A DNA stretch of 44,375 nucleotides. It comes from an uncultured bacterium (lineage in GTDB: Bacteria > Bacillota > Clostridia > Oscillospirales > Acutalibacteraceae). The notes under the pieces are model-generated. The model saw only the letters and a list, made by a program, of their open reading frames with translations. It did not search any database and was not told where the DNA came from. This document shows, in pieces, positions 15,261 through 24,400 of the stretch. The DNA is taken from assembly GCA_949283655.1 (NCBI GenBank), contig CASDTH010000002.1, positions 1 through 44,375 of the forward strand. The letters run 5' to 3'. Position 1 is the first letter of the stretch. Each line of letters starts with the position of its first letter. A program made the position numbers and the translations under genes.

Positions 15261-16808
15261 ATGAGGGTTTTAACGGCCGCGCAGATGCGCGCGGTTGAGG
15301 AGCGGGCAGTGGATACGGGCCTTGATTATTTGCGCCTGATGGAAAACGCAGGCTCCGCCTGCGCGCGTTTCATCGCGGAGCAGGCGCAGATCAATGCGGA
15401 ATCCGGAACGGCGGTAACGGTGGTCTGCGGCAAGGGGAAAAACGGCGGCGACGGCTTTGTCATCGCCCGGAAGCTTTTTGACAAGGGTGCGCAGGTGAGC
15501 GTGGTGCTCGCCATGGGCCAGCCGGCAGCGGCGGATGCACAGGAGATGTATACGCGCATGGCCGCTCTGCCAGTGGATGTAGTACGCTATGATACCCAGC
15601 GCGAGCTGGCGCTGGAAAAACTTCGCACAGCGCAGGTGCTGGTGGACGCTGTGTTTGGCATCGGCTTTTATGGTGAGCCAAATGCGCAGATCGCGCAGCT
15701 GCTGGAGGCGATGTCTGCCTCACCGGCGCTGAAGATCGCCGTCGATATGCCCAGCGGCGTCAACTGTGATGTCAGCCTTGCCCCTCGTTATGCTTTTCAT
15801 GCGGATTATACCGCTGCAATTTCCACTCTGAAGCCGGCGCATGTGCTCTACCCGGCCGCCGCTCTGAGCGGACGGGTGAGCGTGGTGCGTATCGGTATTC
15901 CCGACAGCTGCTACACAGATGAGGAGGGGATGCTGTTTTCGATTGAGCGGGAGTCCGTTCGTGCCTGCTTTACCCCACGCGCCCCGGTGTCAAACAAAGG
16001 GGATTACGGCCGTTTGCTCAGCGTCTGCGGCAGCCGCAATATGCCGGGCGCTGCTGTGCTGGCGGCGACGGGGGCAGTAGCTATGGGCGTCGGCCTTGTC
16101 ACGGCTGCGTTCCCGGAAGGGGCATACGCCGCGATTGCCTCTAAGCTGACGGAGCCGCTGCTTCTGCCACTCTATGCAAACCGGGAGGGCACATTCGCTC
16201 AGGCGGCTTTGCCGCAGCTTTGCTCTGCATTGGAGAAGGCGAGCGCGGTGCTGATCGGCTGCGGGCTGGGGGCGAATGAGGATACGGCTTATCTGGTGCG
16301 GGAGCTTCTGACAACAGCCTCCTGCCCTGTGATACTGGATGCGGATGGTATAAATATTGCTGCGATGCATATAGATATGTTGAAGCAAGCGAAAGCGCCG
16401 CTGATCTTGACGCCCCACCCCGGCGAGATGGCACGGCTTTGTGGCTGCACGGTGGCAGAAATTCAGGCGGATCGGGCAGGCGCGGCGCGCCGCTTTGCAC
16501 GGGAGTACGGTGTGACGCTGGTGCTCAAAGGAGCGAATACCGTGATCGCAGACGGGCGCAGCGCGTCACTGCTGGTCAACCGCACCGGTAACCCTGGCAT
16601 GGCAAAGGGTGGCAGCGGTGATCTTTTGGCCGGTATGCTTGCATCCCTCACCGCACAGGGCATGGAGCCGCTTCAGGCTGCGGCCGCTGCGGTTTATTTG
16701 CACGGCCTGGCAGGGGATGCGGCGGCGCAGCGCTATTCCATGTGCGGTATGACGCCTACGCTCATGGCGCAGGAGCTGCCGCTGCTGCTCAAGGATTTTG
16801 CCGGGTAG
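15261..16808 (+). CDS. nnr: Bifunctional NAD(P)H-hydrate epimerase / ADP-dependent dehydratase
   Basis: The 515-residue enzyme repairs NADHX and NADPHX, damaged hydrated forms of NADH and NADPH. Residues 1-215 are the epimerase domain, with GKGKNGGDGFV (57-67), DAVFGIGF and VDMPSGVNCD. Residues 225-515 are the ribokinase-like dehydratase domain, with NKGDYGRLLSVCGS, LTPHPGEMARL and the ADP-site signature GNPGMAKGGSGDLLAGM starting at 443. Length is typical. I start at ATG 15261 since AGAAGGGGG lies seven bases upstream and the epimerase begins at once; the longer frame from 14904 is rejected. It forms an operon with the lipoprotein gene 34 bp downstream. Confidence 0.96.
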   Translation: MRVLTAAQMRAVEERAVDTGLDYLRLMENAGSACARFIAEQAQINAESGTAVTVVCGKGKNGGDGFVIARKLFDKGAQVSVVLAMGQPAAADAQEMYTRMAALPVDVVRYDTQRELALEKLRTAQVLVDAVFGIGFYGEPNAQIAQLLEAMSASPALKIAVDMPSGVNCDVSLAPRYAFHADYTAAISTLKPAHVLYPAAALSGRVSVVRIGIPDSCYTDEEGMLFSIERESVRACFTPRAPVSNKGDYGRLLSVCGSRNMPGAAVLAATGAVAMGVGLVTAAFPEGAYAAIASKLTEPLLLPLYANREGTFAQAALPQLCSALEKASAVLIGCGLGANEDTAYLVRELLTTASCPVILDADGINIAAMHIDMLKQAKAPLILTPHPGEMARLCGCTVAEIQADRAGAARRFAREYGVTLVLKGANTVIADGRSASLLVNRTGNPGMAKGGSGDLLAGMLASLTAQGMEPLQAAAAAVYLHGLAGDAAAQRYSMCGMTPTLMAQELPLLLKDFAG

Positions 16809-16842
16809 GGCATCTGCCGATTCGGAAGGGGAGATCCGCTCG

Positions 16843-17376
16843 ATGAAGAAGGGGAAATGGCTGTGCCTGCTTCTGGCGCTTTTGCTGATGTTGCCCGCAT
16901 GCGGCGGCAGCGGGCAGGGGAAAGCAGATCAGCCGCCAGCCTTGCCAGAGCAGTTTGAGGCGGATATGACAGCCGTGATCTCCGAGCGAACCGTCAAGGC
17001 GCATATCGTGCGGCACGCGCTGCTTTCCTGCGAGATTCAGATTACGGAGCCACAGATGTTTCGCGGCGTTACGATTCTCTGGAATGGAGACTCCTACCGC
17101 GTGGAGTATAACGCGCTCGGTTTTGATATTGACCTGTCGCAATTTCCTCAGTCCGCCCTGGGGGCGGCTGTAGTCAATTCCATTGAAGCGCTTGCACGAC
17201 TGGAATCACTCGATATTTCCGAGCGGGATGGCCGCTGGTATTATCGCGGCGAAACAAAATCCGGCGCGTTTGAGCTGGTGCAGGATGGTGAGACGGGCGC
17301 GCTGCTGTCGGTTTCCGTCCCGTCGTGTAAGCTGGAGGCCACGTTTACCGGATTTACGCCGGTCGAGGTGGATTGA
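16843..17376 (+). CDS. Small secreted lipoprotein of unknown function
   Basis: The 177-residue protein has a classic lipoprotein signal: MKKGKW, a hydrophobic core LCLLLALLLMLPAC and the lipid-modified Cys at about 20, then a short GGSGQG linker. The rest is hydrophilic beta-strand-rich sequence such as FEADMTAVISERTVKAHIVR and LEATFTGF near the end, resembling LolA/LppX-like folds in style. I chose ATG 16843 since AAGGGGAGA lies about eight bases upstream. It sits directly behind nnr. In other Firmicutes a LolA-like lipoprotein is often found near nnr or alr, but a functional link is not shown. Confidence 0.75.
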   Translation: MKKGKWLCLLLALLLMLPACGGSGQGKADQPPALPEQFEADMTAVISERTVKAHIVRHALLSCEIQITEPQMFRGVTILWNGDSYRVEYNALGFDIDLSQFPQSALGAAVVNSIEALARLESLDISERDGRWYYRGETKSGAFELVQDGETGALLSVSVPSCKLEATFTGFTPVEVD

Positions 17377-17513
17377 TACCGGCCCGGCGCAGTGGATTGG
17401 TAAGGTGGAGCCCTGTGGGTGGGAATATTGCCCTCCTGCAGGGCTGCTTTTATGGGCGGCTCGCGGTCCGGCAGGCCTGCAAGGGAAAGTGGCACATTCT
17501 GAGCAAAGGCGTA

Positions 17514-17549
17514 AAAAGGGCAGCCGCTTTACGGCCCTTTTCGTTTTAT
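17514..17549 (+). terminator. Terminator of the nnr-lipoprotein operon
   Basis: An 8-bp stem (17514-17521 with 17534-17541) is followed by TTTTCGTTTT. It lies 137 bp after the lipoprotein stop and just before the promoter of the next operon. Confidence 0.7.
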
Positions 17550-17593
17550 TTGCACGTTTTTTACGGGCTTGACGTATTGTATGAATAAACTAC

Positions 17594-17622
17594 TTGTAAA
17601 ATCAGGATAAAAAGATTATAAT
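17594..17622 (+). promoter_or_regulatory. Promoter of the wall-polysaccharide operon
   Basis: TTGTAA (17594-17599) and a perfect TATAAT (17617-17622) are separated by 17 bp, with an A-rich spacer. It lies 69 bp before the first glycosyltransferase start. Confidence 0.85.
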
Positions 17623-17690
17623 AAAGCGTAAAACTGCCTGAGGGGCGCTTTTGCCGCCGTTGCGGCCTGCCGCTCAGGAAAGGAATGATC

Positions 17691-18416
17691 GTGGCAATGC
17701 GTGTTTCGGTTGCGATGGCCGCTTATCATGGCGAAGCTTATATAGAGGCGCAGCTGGCGTCTATCCTACCGCAACTGGGCCCACAGGATGAAGTGATCGT
17801 ATCCGACGATTGCCCTGGTGGCGAGACGGAGCGGTTGGTGCGCCATATGGCGGAGCAGGATAAGCGCATTCGCTATGTGGAGGGGCCAGGGCGTGGCGTT
17901 TTGGCGAATTTTGAACATGCCATCTCTCTGTGCGGTGGAGATGTTATTTTTCTCAGTGATCAGGATGATATCTGGCAGCCGGGAAAGGCCAACAAGGTAA
18001 AAGAAGCAATTGCAAACGGCGCTTTGCTCGTGCTGCATGACGCCTGCGTGACGGACGCGGGCTTGCACCCGGTAGAGCCGTCTTTTTTTGATACCCATGG
18101 CTCCAGGCCGGGCTTTTGGCACAACCTGCTTCGGAATTCCTTCATGGGCTGTTGCATGGCATTCCGCAGGGAGCTGTGCGGAGCGATTTTGCCCTTCCCG
18201 GCGGATATTCCGATGCATGATCAATGGATCGGTCTGATTGCCACACGCGTGGGGCGTGTTACTTTCCTGAAGGAGCCGCTGCTGCTTTACCGCAGGCACG
18301 GTGGGAATGTAACGGGCGGCGGAGCCTCTTTTGCCGTCCGGCTGCGCTGGCGGTGGAGATTGGCGATTCATCTGAGGGAGCGCTTTGCACGCCTCGATCA
18401 GGCGGAGGAAAGCTGA
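17691..18416 (+). CDS. Family 2 glycosyltransferase (rhamnosyltransferase-like)
   Basis: This GT-A fold enzyme (241 residues) begins with VSVAMAAYHGEAYIEAQLAS. It has the nucleotide-binding VIVSDDCPGG segment, the metal-binding FLSDQDDIWQPGK (DXD-like) and a catalytic-region MHDQWIG. This combination is common in alpha-1,3-rhamnosyltransferases of O-antigen and wall-polysaccharide clusters. It is likely cytoplasmic and membrane-associated. GTG 17691 is seven bases after AGGAAAGG and is preferred; ATG 17685 is too close to the ribosome site. First gene of the operon. Donor sugar not proven. Confidence 0.85.
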   Translation: MAMRVSVAMAAYHGEAYIEAQLASILPQLGPQDEVIVSDDCPGGETERLVRHMAEQDKRIRYVEGPGRGVLANFEHAISLCGGDVIFLSDQDDIWQPGKANKVKEAIANGALLVLHDACVTDAGLHPVEPSFFDTHGSRPGFWHNLLRNSFMGCCMAFRRELCGAILPFPADIPMHDQWIGLIATRVGRVTFLKEPLLLYRRHGGNVTGGGASFAVRLRWRWRLAIHLRERFARLDQAEES

Positions 18417-18486
18417 AAAAGAGGATGTTACCGGCGCGCGTGCGCTTTGCCGGGGATCCGCTTGTTGAAAGGAACGAACATAATTT

Positions 18487-19278
18487 ATGGGAGAGTATAC
18501 GGTTTCGGGCTGTATTGTCACGCATAACAACCGCAAATGCATCCTCAAAGCGGTGGAAACTTTTTTTCAATGCACAAAGGGAGTGCCCTGCCGCCTTTAT
18601 ATTGTGGATAATGGCTCTACGGATGATACGCTCGCCCTGGTGCGCAAGCACTTTCCGGCAGACCGTTTCCCAAATTTGGAGATTTTAGCGGAGCGGAAGA
18701 ATCATGGCTTTGGAGGGGGGCACAATCTGGTGCTGCCCCGGCTTTCCTCCAAATATCACGCCATCATCAACCCGGATATCTTCCTTAAGGATGATGTGTT
18801 GACAACGATGGCGCATTATATGGACGAGCATGAGGAGGTTGGGCTTCTCTCCCCACGCATCTGCTTTCCGGATGGGCGCGAGCAGATTTTGGGGCGGCGA
18901 AACCCATCTCTGCGCTATCTGATCGCCAGCCGGTTCCGGCGGGATGATGTGGAAAATCCCACGCTGCGTGAATACGCCATGCTGGATGAGGGCGTGGAGC
19001 ACCCCTTTGAGATTGAGAACGCCTCCGGTTGCTTTATGCTGCTGCGCACCTCAATCTTTCAAAAGGTTGGCGGATTTGACCCGCGTTATTTTATGTATTT
19101 TGAGGATGCCGATCTGACGCGCACCATCCGGCAATACGCAAAGGCTGTCTGCTACCCGCTGGTCACTGTTTACCATGCGTGGGAGCGCGGTAGCGCGCAT
19201 AACACCAGGCTTTTTTTGATCCATGTGCATTCCATGCTGTCTTATTTCACGAAATGGTTCGGCCGCCGGCCGGCTTAA
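18487..19278 (+). CDS. Family 2 glycosyltransferase (WbbL-like)
   Basis: The 263-residue enzyme has the GT2 start VSGCIVTHNNRKCILKAVE, LYIVDNGSTDDT and the acceptor-side FGGGHNLVLPRL. The DXD-like motif appears as IINPDIFL, then NASGCFMLLR and the acidic FDPRYFMYFEDADLTRTI typical of WbbL/rhamnosyltransferases. These transfer L-rhamnose or a similar sugar to lipid-linked intermediates on the inner side of the membrane. AAAGGA lies about 12 bases before ATG 18487. It lies 70 bp after the first GT gene and 24 bp before the exporter permease. Confidence 0.87.
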   Translation: MGEYTVSGCIVTHNNRKCILKAVETFFQCTKGVPCRLYIVDNGSTDDTLALVRKHFPADRFPNLEILAERKNHGFGGGHNLVLPRLSSKYHAIINPDIFLKDDVLTTMAHYMDEHEEVGLLSPRICFPDGREQILGRRNPSLRYLIASRFRRDDVENPTLREYAMLDEGVEHPFEIENASGCFMLLRTSIFQKVGGFDPRYFMYFEDADLTRTIRQYAKAVCYPLVTVYHAWERGSAHNTRLFLIHVHSMLSYFTKWFGRRPA

Positions 19279-19302
19279 ATTGAGAAGAAACGAGGCGTTT
19301 TT

Positions 19303-20166
19303 ATGACGGCAGTCACACCGGCATCCCCCTCGGCGGGTCGGCCAGCGCGCCCCCCCAAGAAGAAATATCTGAAAAACTTTATGAAATACCGCTTCCTCCT
19401 AAAGGAGCTGGTAAATAAGAATATCAAGCTGCAATACCGCAACTCTGTGCTGGGCTTATTTTGGACCTTTTTGCAGCCGCTGCTCACGATGATCGTGTTG
19501 AGCCTGGTGTTTGGGCAGATTTTCGGCCATGATGAAACGCTGATTCTCAACTATCCGACTTATTTGCTGTGCGGCCGCTTGCTCTATGAATTTTACACAC
19601 AGGCCACGAAAAAGTCGATGCGCTCCATCCTTGGCAATGCTTCGATTATTAAGAAGGTCTATGTGCCAAAATATATCTATCCGCTTTCCAATATTATCTC
19701 AACGTTTGTTACCTTCCTGATCTCTCTGACAGTGCTGGCCGTGGTCATGGGCTATTTCATGATTTTTACCGATACAAAAATGCATCTGACGCCCTATGTT
19801 TTTCTGGCGGTTGTTCCCGTTTTGATTCTTTTGATCCTGTGCATGGGTGTCGGGATGATTTTGGCGACGATGCATGTGTTCTTCCGGGATGTGGAATATC
19901 TCTACGATGTATTCTGCATGCTGCTGTTTTATCTGACGCCGATTTTTTATCAGGTTGACCAGCTCCAGCTGGAGGTATGGATGAAATACGCCCTGATGGC
20001 GAATCCGCTGTATTCGCTTGTATCCATGTTCCGCTCCTGTGTGCTGTTTGGCGAAATGTGGAATTGGAACTGGTTTTATTATTCCCTCGGCTTCAGCCTT
20101 GTGACGCTCCTGATCGGTTTTTACGTGTTTTATAAGAATCAGGATAAATTTATTTTACATATTTAG
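19303..20166 (+). CDS. tagG: Polysaccharide/teichoic-acid ABC exporter permease (TagG/Wzm type)
   Basis: The 287-residue protein has an ABC-2 permease layout. A Pro/basic-rich N-terminus is followed by the pre-helix segment LVNKNIKLQYRNSVLGLFWTF, diagnostic of polysaccharide exporters, and six hydrophobic helices between about 50 and 280. Length and pattern match TagG/RfbA. With the ATPase encoded 12 bp downstream it would export lipid-linked wall polymer. A GAGAAGAAACGAGG sequence precedes ATG 19303. The gene symbol is by homology to the teichoic-acid system and is not certain as against Wzm. Confidence 0.88.
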   Translation: MTAVTPASPSAGRPARPPKKKYLKNFMKYRFLLKELVNKNIKLQYRNSVLGLFWTFLQPLLTMIVLSLVFGQIFGHDETLILNYPTYLLCGRLLYEFYTQATKKSMRSILGNASIIKKVYVPKYIYPLSNIISTFVTFLISLTVLAVVMGYFMIFTDTKMHLTPYVFLAVVPVLILLILCMGVGMILATMHVFFRDVEYLYDVFCMLLFYLTPIFYQVDQLQLEVWMKYALMANPLYSLVSMFRSCVLFGEMWNWNWFYYSLGFSLVTLLIGFYVFYKNQDKFILHI

Positions 20167-20178
20167 GAGGCGAAGCAG

Positions 20179-20922
20179 GTGGGAACTCCGGTGATTGAGG
20201 TTGATAACGTCAGCATGATGTTTAACCTCAACAAAGAAAAAATTGATAATTTGAAGGAATATGTCATTAAATTTTTAACCCGTAAGCTGCATTTTACGGA
20301 ATTTTGGGCGCTACGAGACATCTCCTTTTCCCTGCAAAAGGGGGAGAGGCTTGGTGTGCTGGGCTTTAACGGGGCAGGTAAGAGCACGCTGCTCAAGGTG
20401 CTCTCCGGTGTGATGAAGCCCACAAAGGGCACTGTGACGGTGCACGGCACAATCGCCCCGCTGCTGGAGCTTGGTGCCGGTTTTGATATGAACTATACGG
20501 GCAAGGAAAACATCTTTTTATACGGCGCCACTATGGGCTTTTCCCGTAAGTTTATGGAGACGAAGTATGACGAGATCTTGGAGTTTTCTGAATTACAGGA
20601 GTTCATTGATGTGCCCATGAAGAATTATTCCTCTGGTATGCGCGCGCGTCTTGGATTTGCGGTGGCCACGATTGTTGAGCCGGAGATTTTGATCCTTGAC
20701 GAGGTGCTCTCCGTTGGGGATGCCAAATTCCGCCAGAAGAGTGAGGCAAAAATTCAGCGTATGTTTGATAAGGGCACGACGGTTGTGTTCGTTTCCCATA
20801 ACACTGACCAGGTGCGCCGGATCTGCAACCGGGCGATCCTCCTGCAAAAAGGGCAGATCATCGCCCGGGGGACGACCGATGAGGTCTGTGCCATTTATGA
20901 CGAGATGATTCGCAAGAAATAA
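20179..20922 (+). CDS. tagH: Polysaccharide/teichoic-acid ABC exporter ATPase (TagH/Wzt type)
   Basis: The 247-residue ATPase has Walker A GFNGAGKST (62-70), ABC signature YSSGM, Walker B ILILDEVLSVGD and the H-loop VSHN. It has the insert KFLTRKLHFTEFWALRDISF near the start, typical of the Wzt/TagH subfamily. No C-terminal carbohydrate-binding domain is present. The start is GTG 20179, with AGGAGG nine bases upstream; it begins 12 bp after the permease stop. It powers export of the polymer built by this operon. Confidence 0.93.
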   Translation: MGTPVIEVDNVSMMFNLNKEKIDNLKEYVIKFLTRKLHFTEFWALRDISFSLQKGERLGVLGFNGAGKSTLLKVLSGVMKPTKGTVTVHGTIAPLLELGAGFDMNYTGKENIFLYGATMGFSRKFMETKYDEILEFSELQEFIDVPMKNYSSGMRARLGFAVATIVEPEILILDEVLSVGDAKFRQKSEAKIQRMFDKGTTVVFVSHNTDQVRRICNRAILLQKGQIIARGTTDEVCAIYDEMIRKK

Positions 20923-20925
20923 GGG

Positions 20926-20962
20926 CTCAGGCCGCCTGTGTTCGAGATACAGGCGGCCTGAG
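20926..20962 (+). terminator. 14-bp hairpin between tagH and tarI
   Basis: A perfect 14-bp stem (20926-20939 with 20949-20962) with a 9-nt loop begins four bases after the tagH stop. There is no T tract, so it is either a partial terminator or an mRNA-stability hairpin that could set different levels of exporter and tarIJ. Confidence 0.55.
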
Positions 20963-21007
20963 AGGGCTATAGATGTTTTTACAACAGGGAAAGGATTGTG
21001 ATTTTAC

Positions 21008-21724
21008 ATGGTTTTTGCAGTGGTGCTAGCCGGTGGTATCGGCAGCCGGATGGGAAATACACAGACTCCCAAGCAGTATTTACAGCTTGGCAGCAAGCCG
21101 ATCATTGTGCACACAGTTGAGAAATTTTATGTCAACTCCGCCTTTGAGAAGGTGATCGTCCTGTGCCCGAAGGCATGGATTGCACATACGCGCAACATGC
21201 TGGTGAAAAGCCTGGGGCAGACGGATCGTGTGGAGGTTATCGAAGGCGGCGCCTCCCGCAACGATACCGTTTACCGTGCTCTTTGTTACATTGAGGCGCA
21301 GTACGGCCTAGAGGAGGATACGGTTATCGTCACGCACGACGCGGTTCGCCCCTTTGTAACGCATCGAATTATCACGGAAAATATTGCTGCGGCGCGTGCG
21401 TTTGGCGCGTGCGATACGGTGATCCCTGCCACGGATACCATTGTAGAGAGCACGGGTGGTAAGTCGATCTCTCATATTCCGCCTCGCTCTCAAATGTACC
21501 AGGGGCAAACGCCGCAATCCTTCCTTGGGAAAAAGCTCAAAGAGGTTTACGAAAGCCTTTCCCAGGAGGAAAAGGACAGTCTTACGGATGCTTGCAAAAT
21601 TTTTGTGATGAAGGGGCTTCCGGTCCATCTGGTGGAAGGGGAGGTCTTTAACATTAAAATTACCTATCCCTATGATCTAAAGGTGGCGCAGACACTGCTG
21701 GGGGGAGATGCATTAAATGATTAA
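21008..21724 (+). CDS. tarI: D-ribitol-5-phosphate cytidylyltransferase TarI
   Basis: The 238-residue enzyme makes CDP-ribitol from CTP and ribitol-5-phosphate for ribitol teichoic acid. It belongs to the IspD/TarI fold, with VVLAGGIGSRMG, KQYLQLGSKPI, EGGASRNDTVYRAL and VTHDAVRPFVTHRII. The segment THDAVRPFVTHRIITENI matches TarI of staphylococci much better than IspD, and tarJ overlaps its 3' end. AAAGGA lies about 12 bases before ATG 21008. The overlap with tarJ is 8 bp (ATGATTAA), indicating coupled translation; the two proteins act in sequence. Confidence 0.92.
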   Translation: MVFAVVLAGGIGSRMGNTQTPKQYLQLGSKPIIVHTVEKFYVNSAFEKVIVLCPKAWIAHTRNMLVKSLGQTDRVEVIEGGASRNDTVYRALCYIEAQYGLEEDTVIVTHDAVRPFVTHRIITENIAAARAFGACDTVIPATDTIVESTGGKSISHIPPRSQMYQGQTPQSFLGKKLKEVYESLSQEEKDSLTDACKIFVMKGLPVHLVEGEVFNIKITYPYDLKVAQTLLGGDALND

Positions 21725-22742
21725 TGCCGTTTATCAACTGATCGCTCCCCGTATGATCGACGTCACCTATCAGGAGCTGCGTCTCACGGAGGATCACATT
21801 CTCATCCGCCCGCTTTATCTCTCGATTTGTCATGCAGATCAGAGGTATTATCAGGGCATGCGCTCGGAAGCCGCTCTGAAGGCGAAGCTACCGATGGCGC
21901 TCATCCATGAGTGCGTGGCGGAGGTGGTGTTCGATCCAACAGGGACGTTTCGGGTTGGCGACCATGTGATCCCGATCCCCAACACACCGACGCAGACGGA
22001 TGATTTTGTGGCGGAGAATTATCTGCGTTCCAGCCACTTCCGTTCCAGCGGATACGACGGCTTTTTGCAGGATTATGTGCTGATGCGGCCGGATCGTTTG
22101 ATCCCGGCCTCTAAAAATGTGCCGCTGCAGGTCTCTTCCTTCACAGAATTGATCAGCGTCAGCCGCCACACGATTTCCCGGTTTGACGCCATCGCCCACG
22201 GGCGGCGCAGCCGGGTCGGCGTTTGGGGGGATGGAAACCTGGGCTTTTTCACTGCCCTGCTGCTGCATTACCTCTATCCGGAGACACAGCTCTATATTTT
22301 TGGCACAGTGGAGGAAAAGCTCGCTTACTTCACCTTTGCGCAGGAGACCTTTCTGGTGGATCATCTGGATGAGGATGTGTGCGTAGATCATGCCTTTGAG
22401 TGCGTGGGCGGCGCAGGCTCGCGCAGCGCGATCAATCAGATCATTGACCACATCAATCCCGAGGGCACGATCGCCATCATGGGCGTCTCTGAAAACTTTG
22501 TGGAGATCAATACCCGCATGATGCTGGAAAAGGGCCTGCGCATGTTTGGCAGCAGCCGCAGCGGGCGAAAGGATTTTTTACAGACCGTGGAGCTGCTCGA
22601 CCGCTATGAGGAGCTTGGCCATTATTTTGAAAACCTTGTGGGCGCGCAGGTGGATGTACGGGAAATCACGGATATCCATCGAGCGTTCGACCTCGATTTT
22701 AACCGCAATTTCGGAAAGACCGTTTTGAAATGGGAAAAATAA
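21717..22742 (+). CDS. tarJ: Ribulose-5-phosphate reductase TarJ (zinc alcohol-dehydrogenase type)
   Basis: This NADPH-dependent reductase turns ribulose-5-phosphate into ribitol-5-phosphate, the substrate of TarI. The 341-residue protein opens with MINAVYQLIAPRMIDVTY and has LYLSICHADQRYYQGM with a zinc-ligand Cys. It also has MALIHECVAEVVFDPTGTFR, YLRSSHFRSSGYDGFLQDYV and a Rossmann segment VGVWGDGNLGFF. All are strongly TarJ-like. It overlaps tarI by 8 bp. Together they prove that the organism makes CDP-ribitol, so the surface polymer likely contains ribitol phosphate. Confidence 0.93.
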   Translation: MINAVYQLIAPRMIDVTYQELRLTEDHILIRPLYLSICHADQRYYQGMRSEAALKAKLPMALIHECVAEVVFDPTGTFRVGDHVIPIPNTPTQTDDFVAENYLRSSHFRSSGYDGFLQDYVLMRPDRLIPASKNVPLQVSSFTELISVSRHTISRFDAIAHGRRSRVGVWGDGNLGFFTALLLHYLYPETQLYIFGTVEEKLAYFTFAQETFLVDHLDEDVCVDHAFECVGGAGSRSAINQIIDHINPEGTIAIMGVSENFVEINTRMMLEKGLRMFGSSRSGRKDFLQTVELLDRYEELGHYFENLVGAQVDVREITDIHRAFDLDFNRNFGKTVLKWEK

Positions 22743-22826
22743 CGGGCGGGGCGGGCCGCAGGCAGCTTTTGTACCTGACGGCGCGCCCTGTTCGTACCTA
22801 CATTCGGGAGGAAAGGGGAGAGCTGC

Positions 22827-24182
22827 TTGCCGCCAAAAGTATCTGTTGTGATACCGGCCTATAACGCACAGCAGTATCTGCGGGAAACGCTGGACTGCCT
22901 TGTCGCACAAACGCTGCAAGAGCTTGAAGTGATTGTGGTTGATGACGGCTCTGTGGATAAAACGCCGGAGATTTTACAGGAGTACTGCGAAAGGTATCCG
23001 ATCTTTCGCGCGATCCGTCAGGAGAATGCCGGCGTTTCCGCCGCGCGTAACTGCGGCATTCAGGAGGCGGCCGGGGAATATCTTTATTTTCTGGATTCTG
23101 ACGATCTGATTGAGCCGGACGTGCTGAAAAAGCTCTATGACACAGCGCGCCGCCATGATGCACAGCTGGTGATCTGTAAAATTCAGAATTTCAGCCAGGC
23201 GGGCACGAGCTGGCAGGAGCGCGCCGGCCTCTTGTCGGAGCGGGAAACGATCGATCCCTATGATAACGACCTTTTGTGGAACTATCTGGTTGGTAATAAG
23301 CTCTATCAGACGCAGCATTTAAAGGAGAGCGGCGTTTTGTTCCCTCCTCTGCGCTATTCGGAGGATGGCGCCTTCAATATGCGCTATGCTTATTGCTGTA
23401 CGCGCATCTGTGGCTGTGCAGAGGCGTGGCTGCGTTACCGCAGGCGGGTTGCCTCCGAGGGCTTCTCCGTTAGCCAGACGGTCAGCCTGCCGCTGCTGCA
23501 GGATTATATGGCCGCAAATGAGATGATTTACGAAGCCGCTGCCGAAGCCTTGCGGCAGCCGCATGCTGGGGTGGATCGGGAGGCTTATCTGCAGGAGATC
23601 CTGTATAAAACGGCCTATGTCCTGATCGCCCAGTTTTACCGGCTGTTTTGGAAGGCGGAGGAGGATTGCATTGCGTATATCGCGCAGTCGCTGCGCATGC
23701 TGCGGGAGCGCATGGGAGAAGAGCGCTTTCAGGCGCTTTGCGCATTTAACAGCGATATCGAGATGCAGCGCCTGATTGTAGAGAAAAAAGAGATGGCGGA
23801 AAAACCGCGCGTCTCCTTTTTCCTCACTGCACGGGGCAATCAGGCGGAGATGGAGGCGCTGTTTGACTCCATCTATTTGCAGTCCATGCCGTGCTTTGAG
23901 GTGTTTGTGCCGCAGTCAACAGCGGATGCCGGCCTGATCCCGGAGCGGTGGGCGCAGTGTGAAAACCTGCACATCCTACCGAATCGCGGCTTTTTGGCTG
24001 CGGCACGGAAACAGGCGCGCGCTCGCCTGCATGCCCGCCTGCGCACGTGCGCTGTGCTGGATACGCGGCTGCTGCGCTTTCTCTACCGTTTCCCCATGCC
24101 TGAGGGGATCAAGCGGGCGGCGTTTGGCACTTTGGTGTGGGCATTGATTCTCTATTTCAGGCGGCAGGCTGCGGGTGCATGA
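22827..24182 (+). CDS. Two-domain glycosyltransferase, GT2 N-terminal domain
   Basis: The 451-residue protein starts as a GT2 enzyme: VSVVIPAYNAQQYLRETLDC, VIVVDDGSVDKTPEIL, QENAGVSAARNCGI and the metal motif YFLDSDDLIEPD, with YSEDGAFNMRYAYC further on. The C-terminal third (after about 320, PRVSFFLTARGNQAEMEALF) looks like the start of a second, incomplete GT2-like Rossmann part without a DXD motif. TTG 22827 follows AGGGGAGA by five bases and the GT2 fold begins at once. Sugar and acceptor are unknown. It sits in the tar operon between tarJ and the phosphotransferase gene. Confidence 0.85.
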   Translation: MPPKVSVVIPAYNAQQYLRETLDCLVAQTLQELEVIVVDDGSVDKTPEILQEYCERYPIFRAIRQENAGVSAARNCGIQEAAGEYLYFLDSDDLIEPDVLKKLYDTARRHDAQLVICKIQNFSQAGTSWQERAGLLSERETIDPYDNDLLWNYLVGNKLYQTQHLKESGVLFPPLRYSEDGAFNMRYAYCCTRICGCAEAWLRYRRRVASEGFSVSQTVSLPLLQDYMAANEMIYEAAAEALRQPHAGVDREAYLQEILYKTAYVLIAQFYRLFWKAEEDCIAYIAQSLRMLRERMGEERFQALCAFNSDIEMQRLIVEKKEMAEKPRVSFFLTARGNQAEMEALFDSIYLQSMPCFEVFVPQSTADAGLIPERWAQCENLHILPNRGFLAAARKQARARLHARLRTCAVLDTRLLRFLYRFPMPEGIKRAAFGTLVWALILYFRRQAAGA

Positions 24183-24400
24183 GTTCAAAAAATATCATTC
24201 ACACCGCAAAACGGGGGATGGGGCCTTGGCTTGTGTGCTGCGTGGCCGTAAAAGCACGGGCCAGCTGAGAGGCCTGATGTGGACGAAGGGGGCATTTTTT
24301 ACGGCAGGGCTGCGAATAGCTGTTCGTGCAGAGGCCATTGCACGCTATGCTGGAGCAGCGCAGCGGTTTTGCTGCCCATGCTGGAAATGGAGCGAAATTC

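Noticed and set aside
21008..21724. IspD (isoprenoid cytidylyltransferase) for the gene called tarI
   Set aside because: The HDAVRPF segment and the overlap with tarJ favour TarI; IspD normally lies with ispF or in other contexts.
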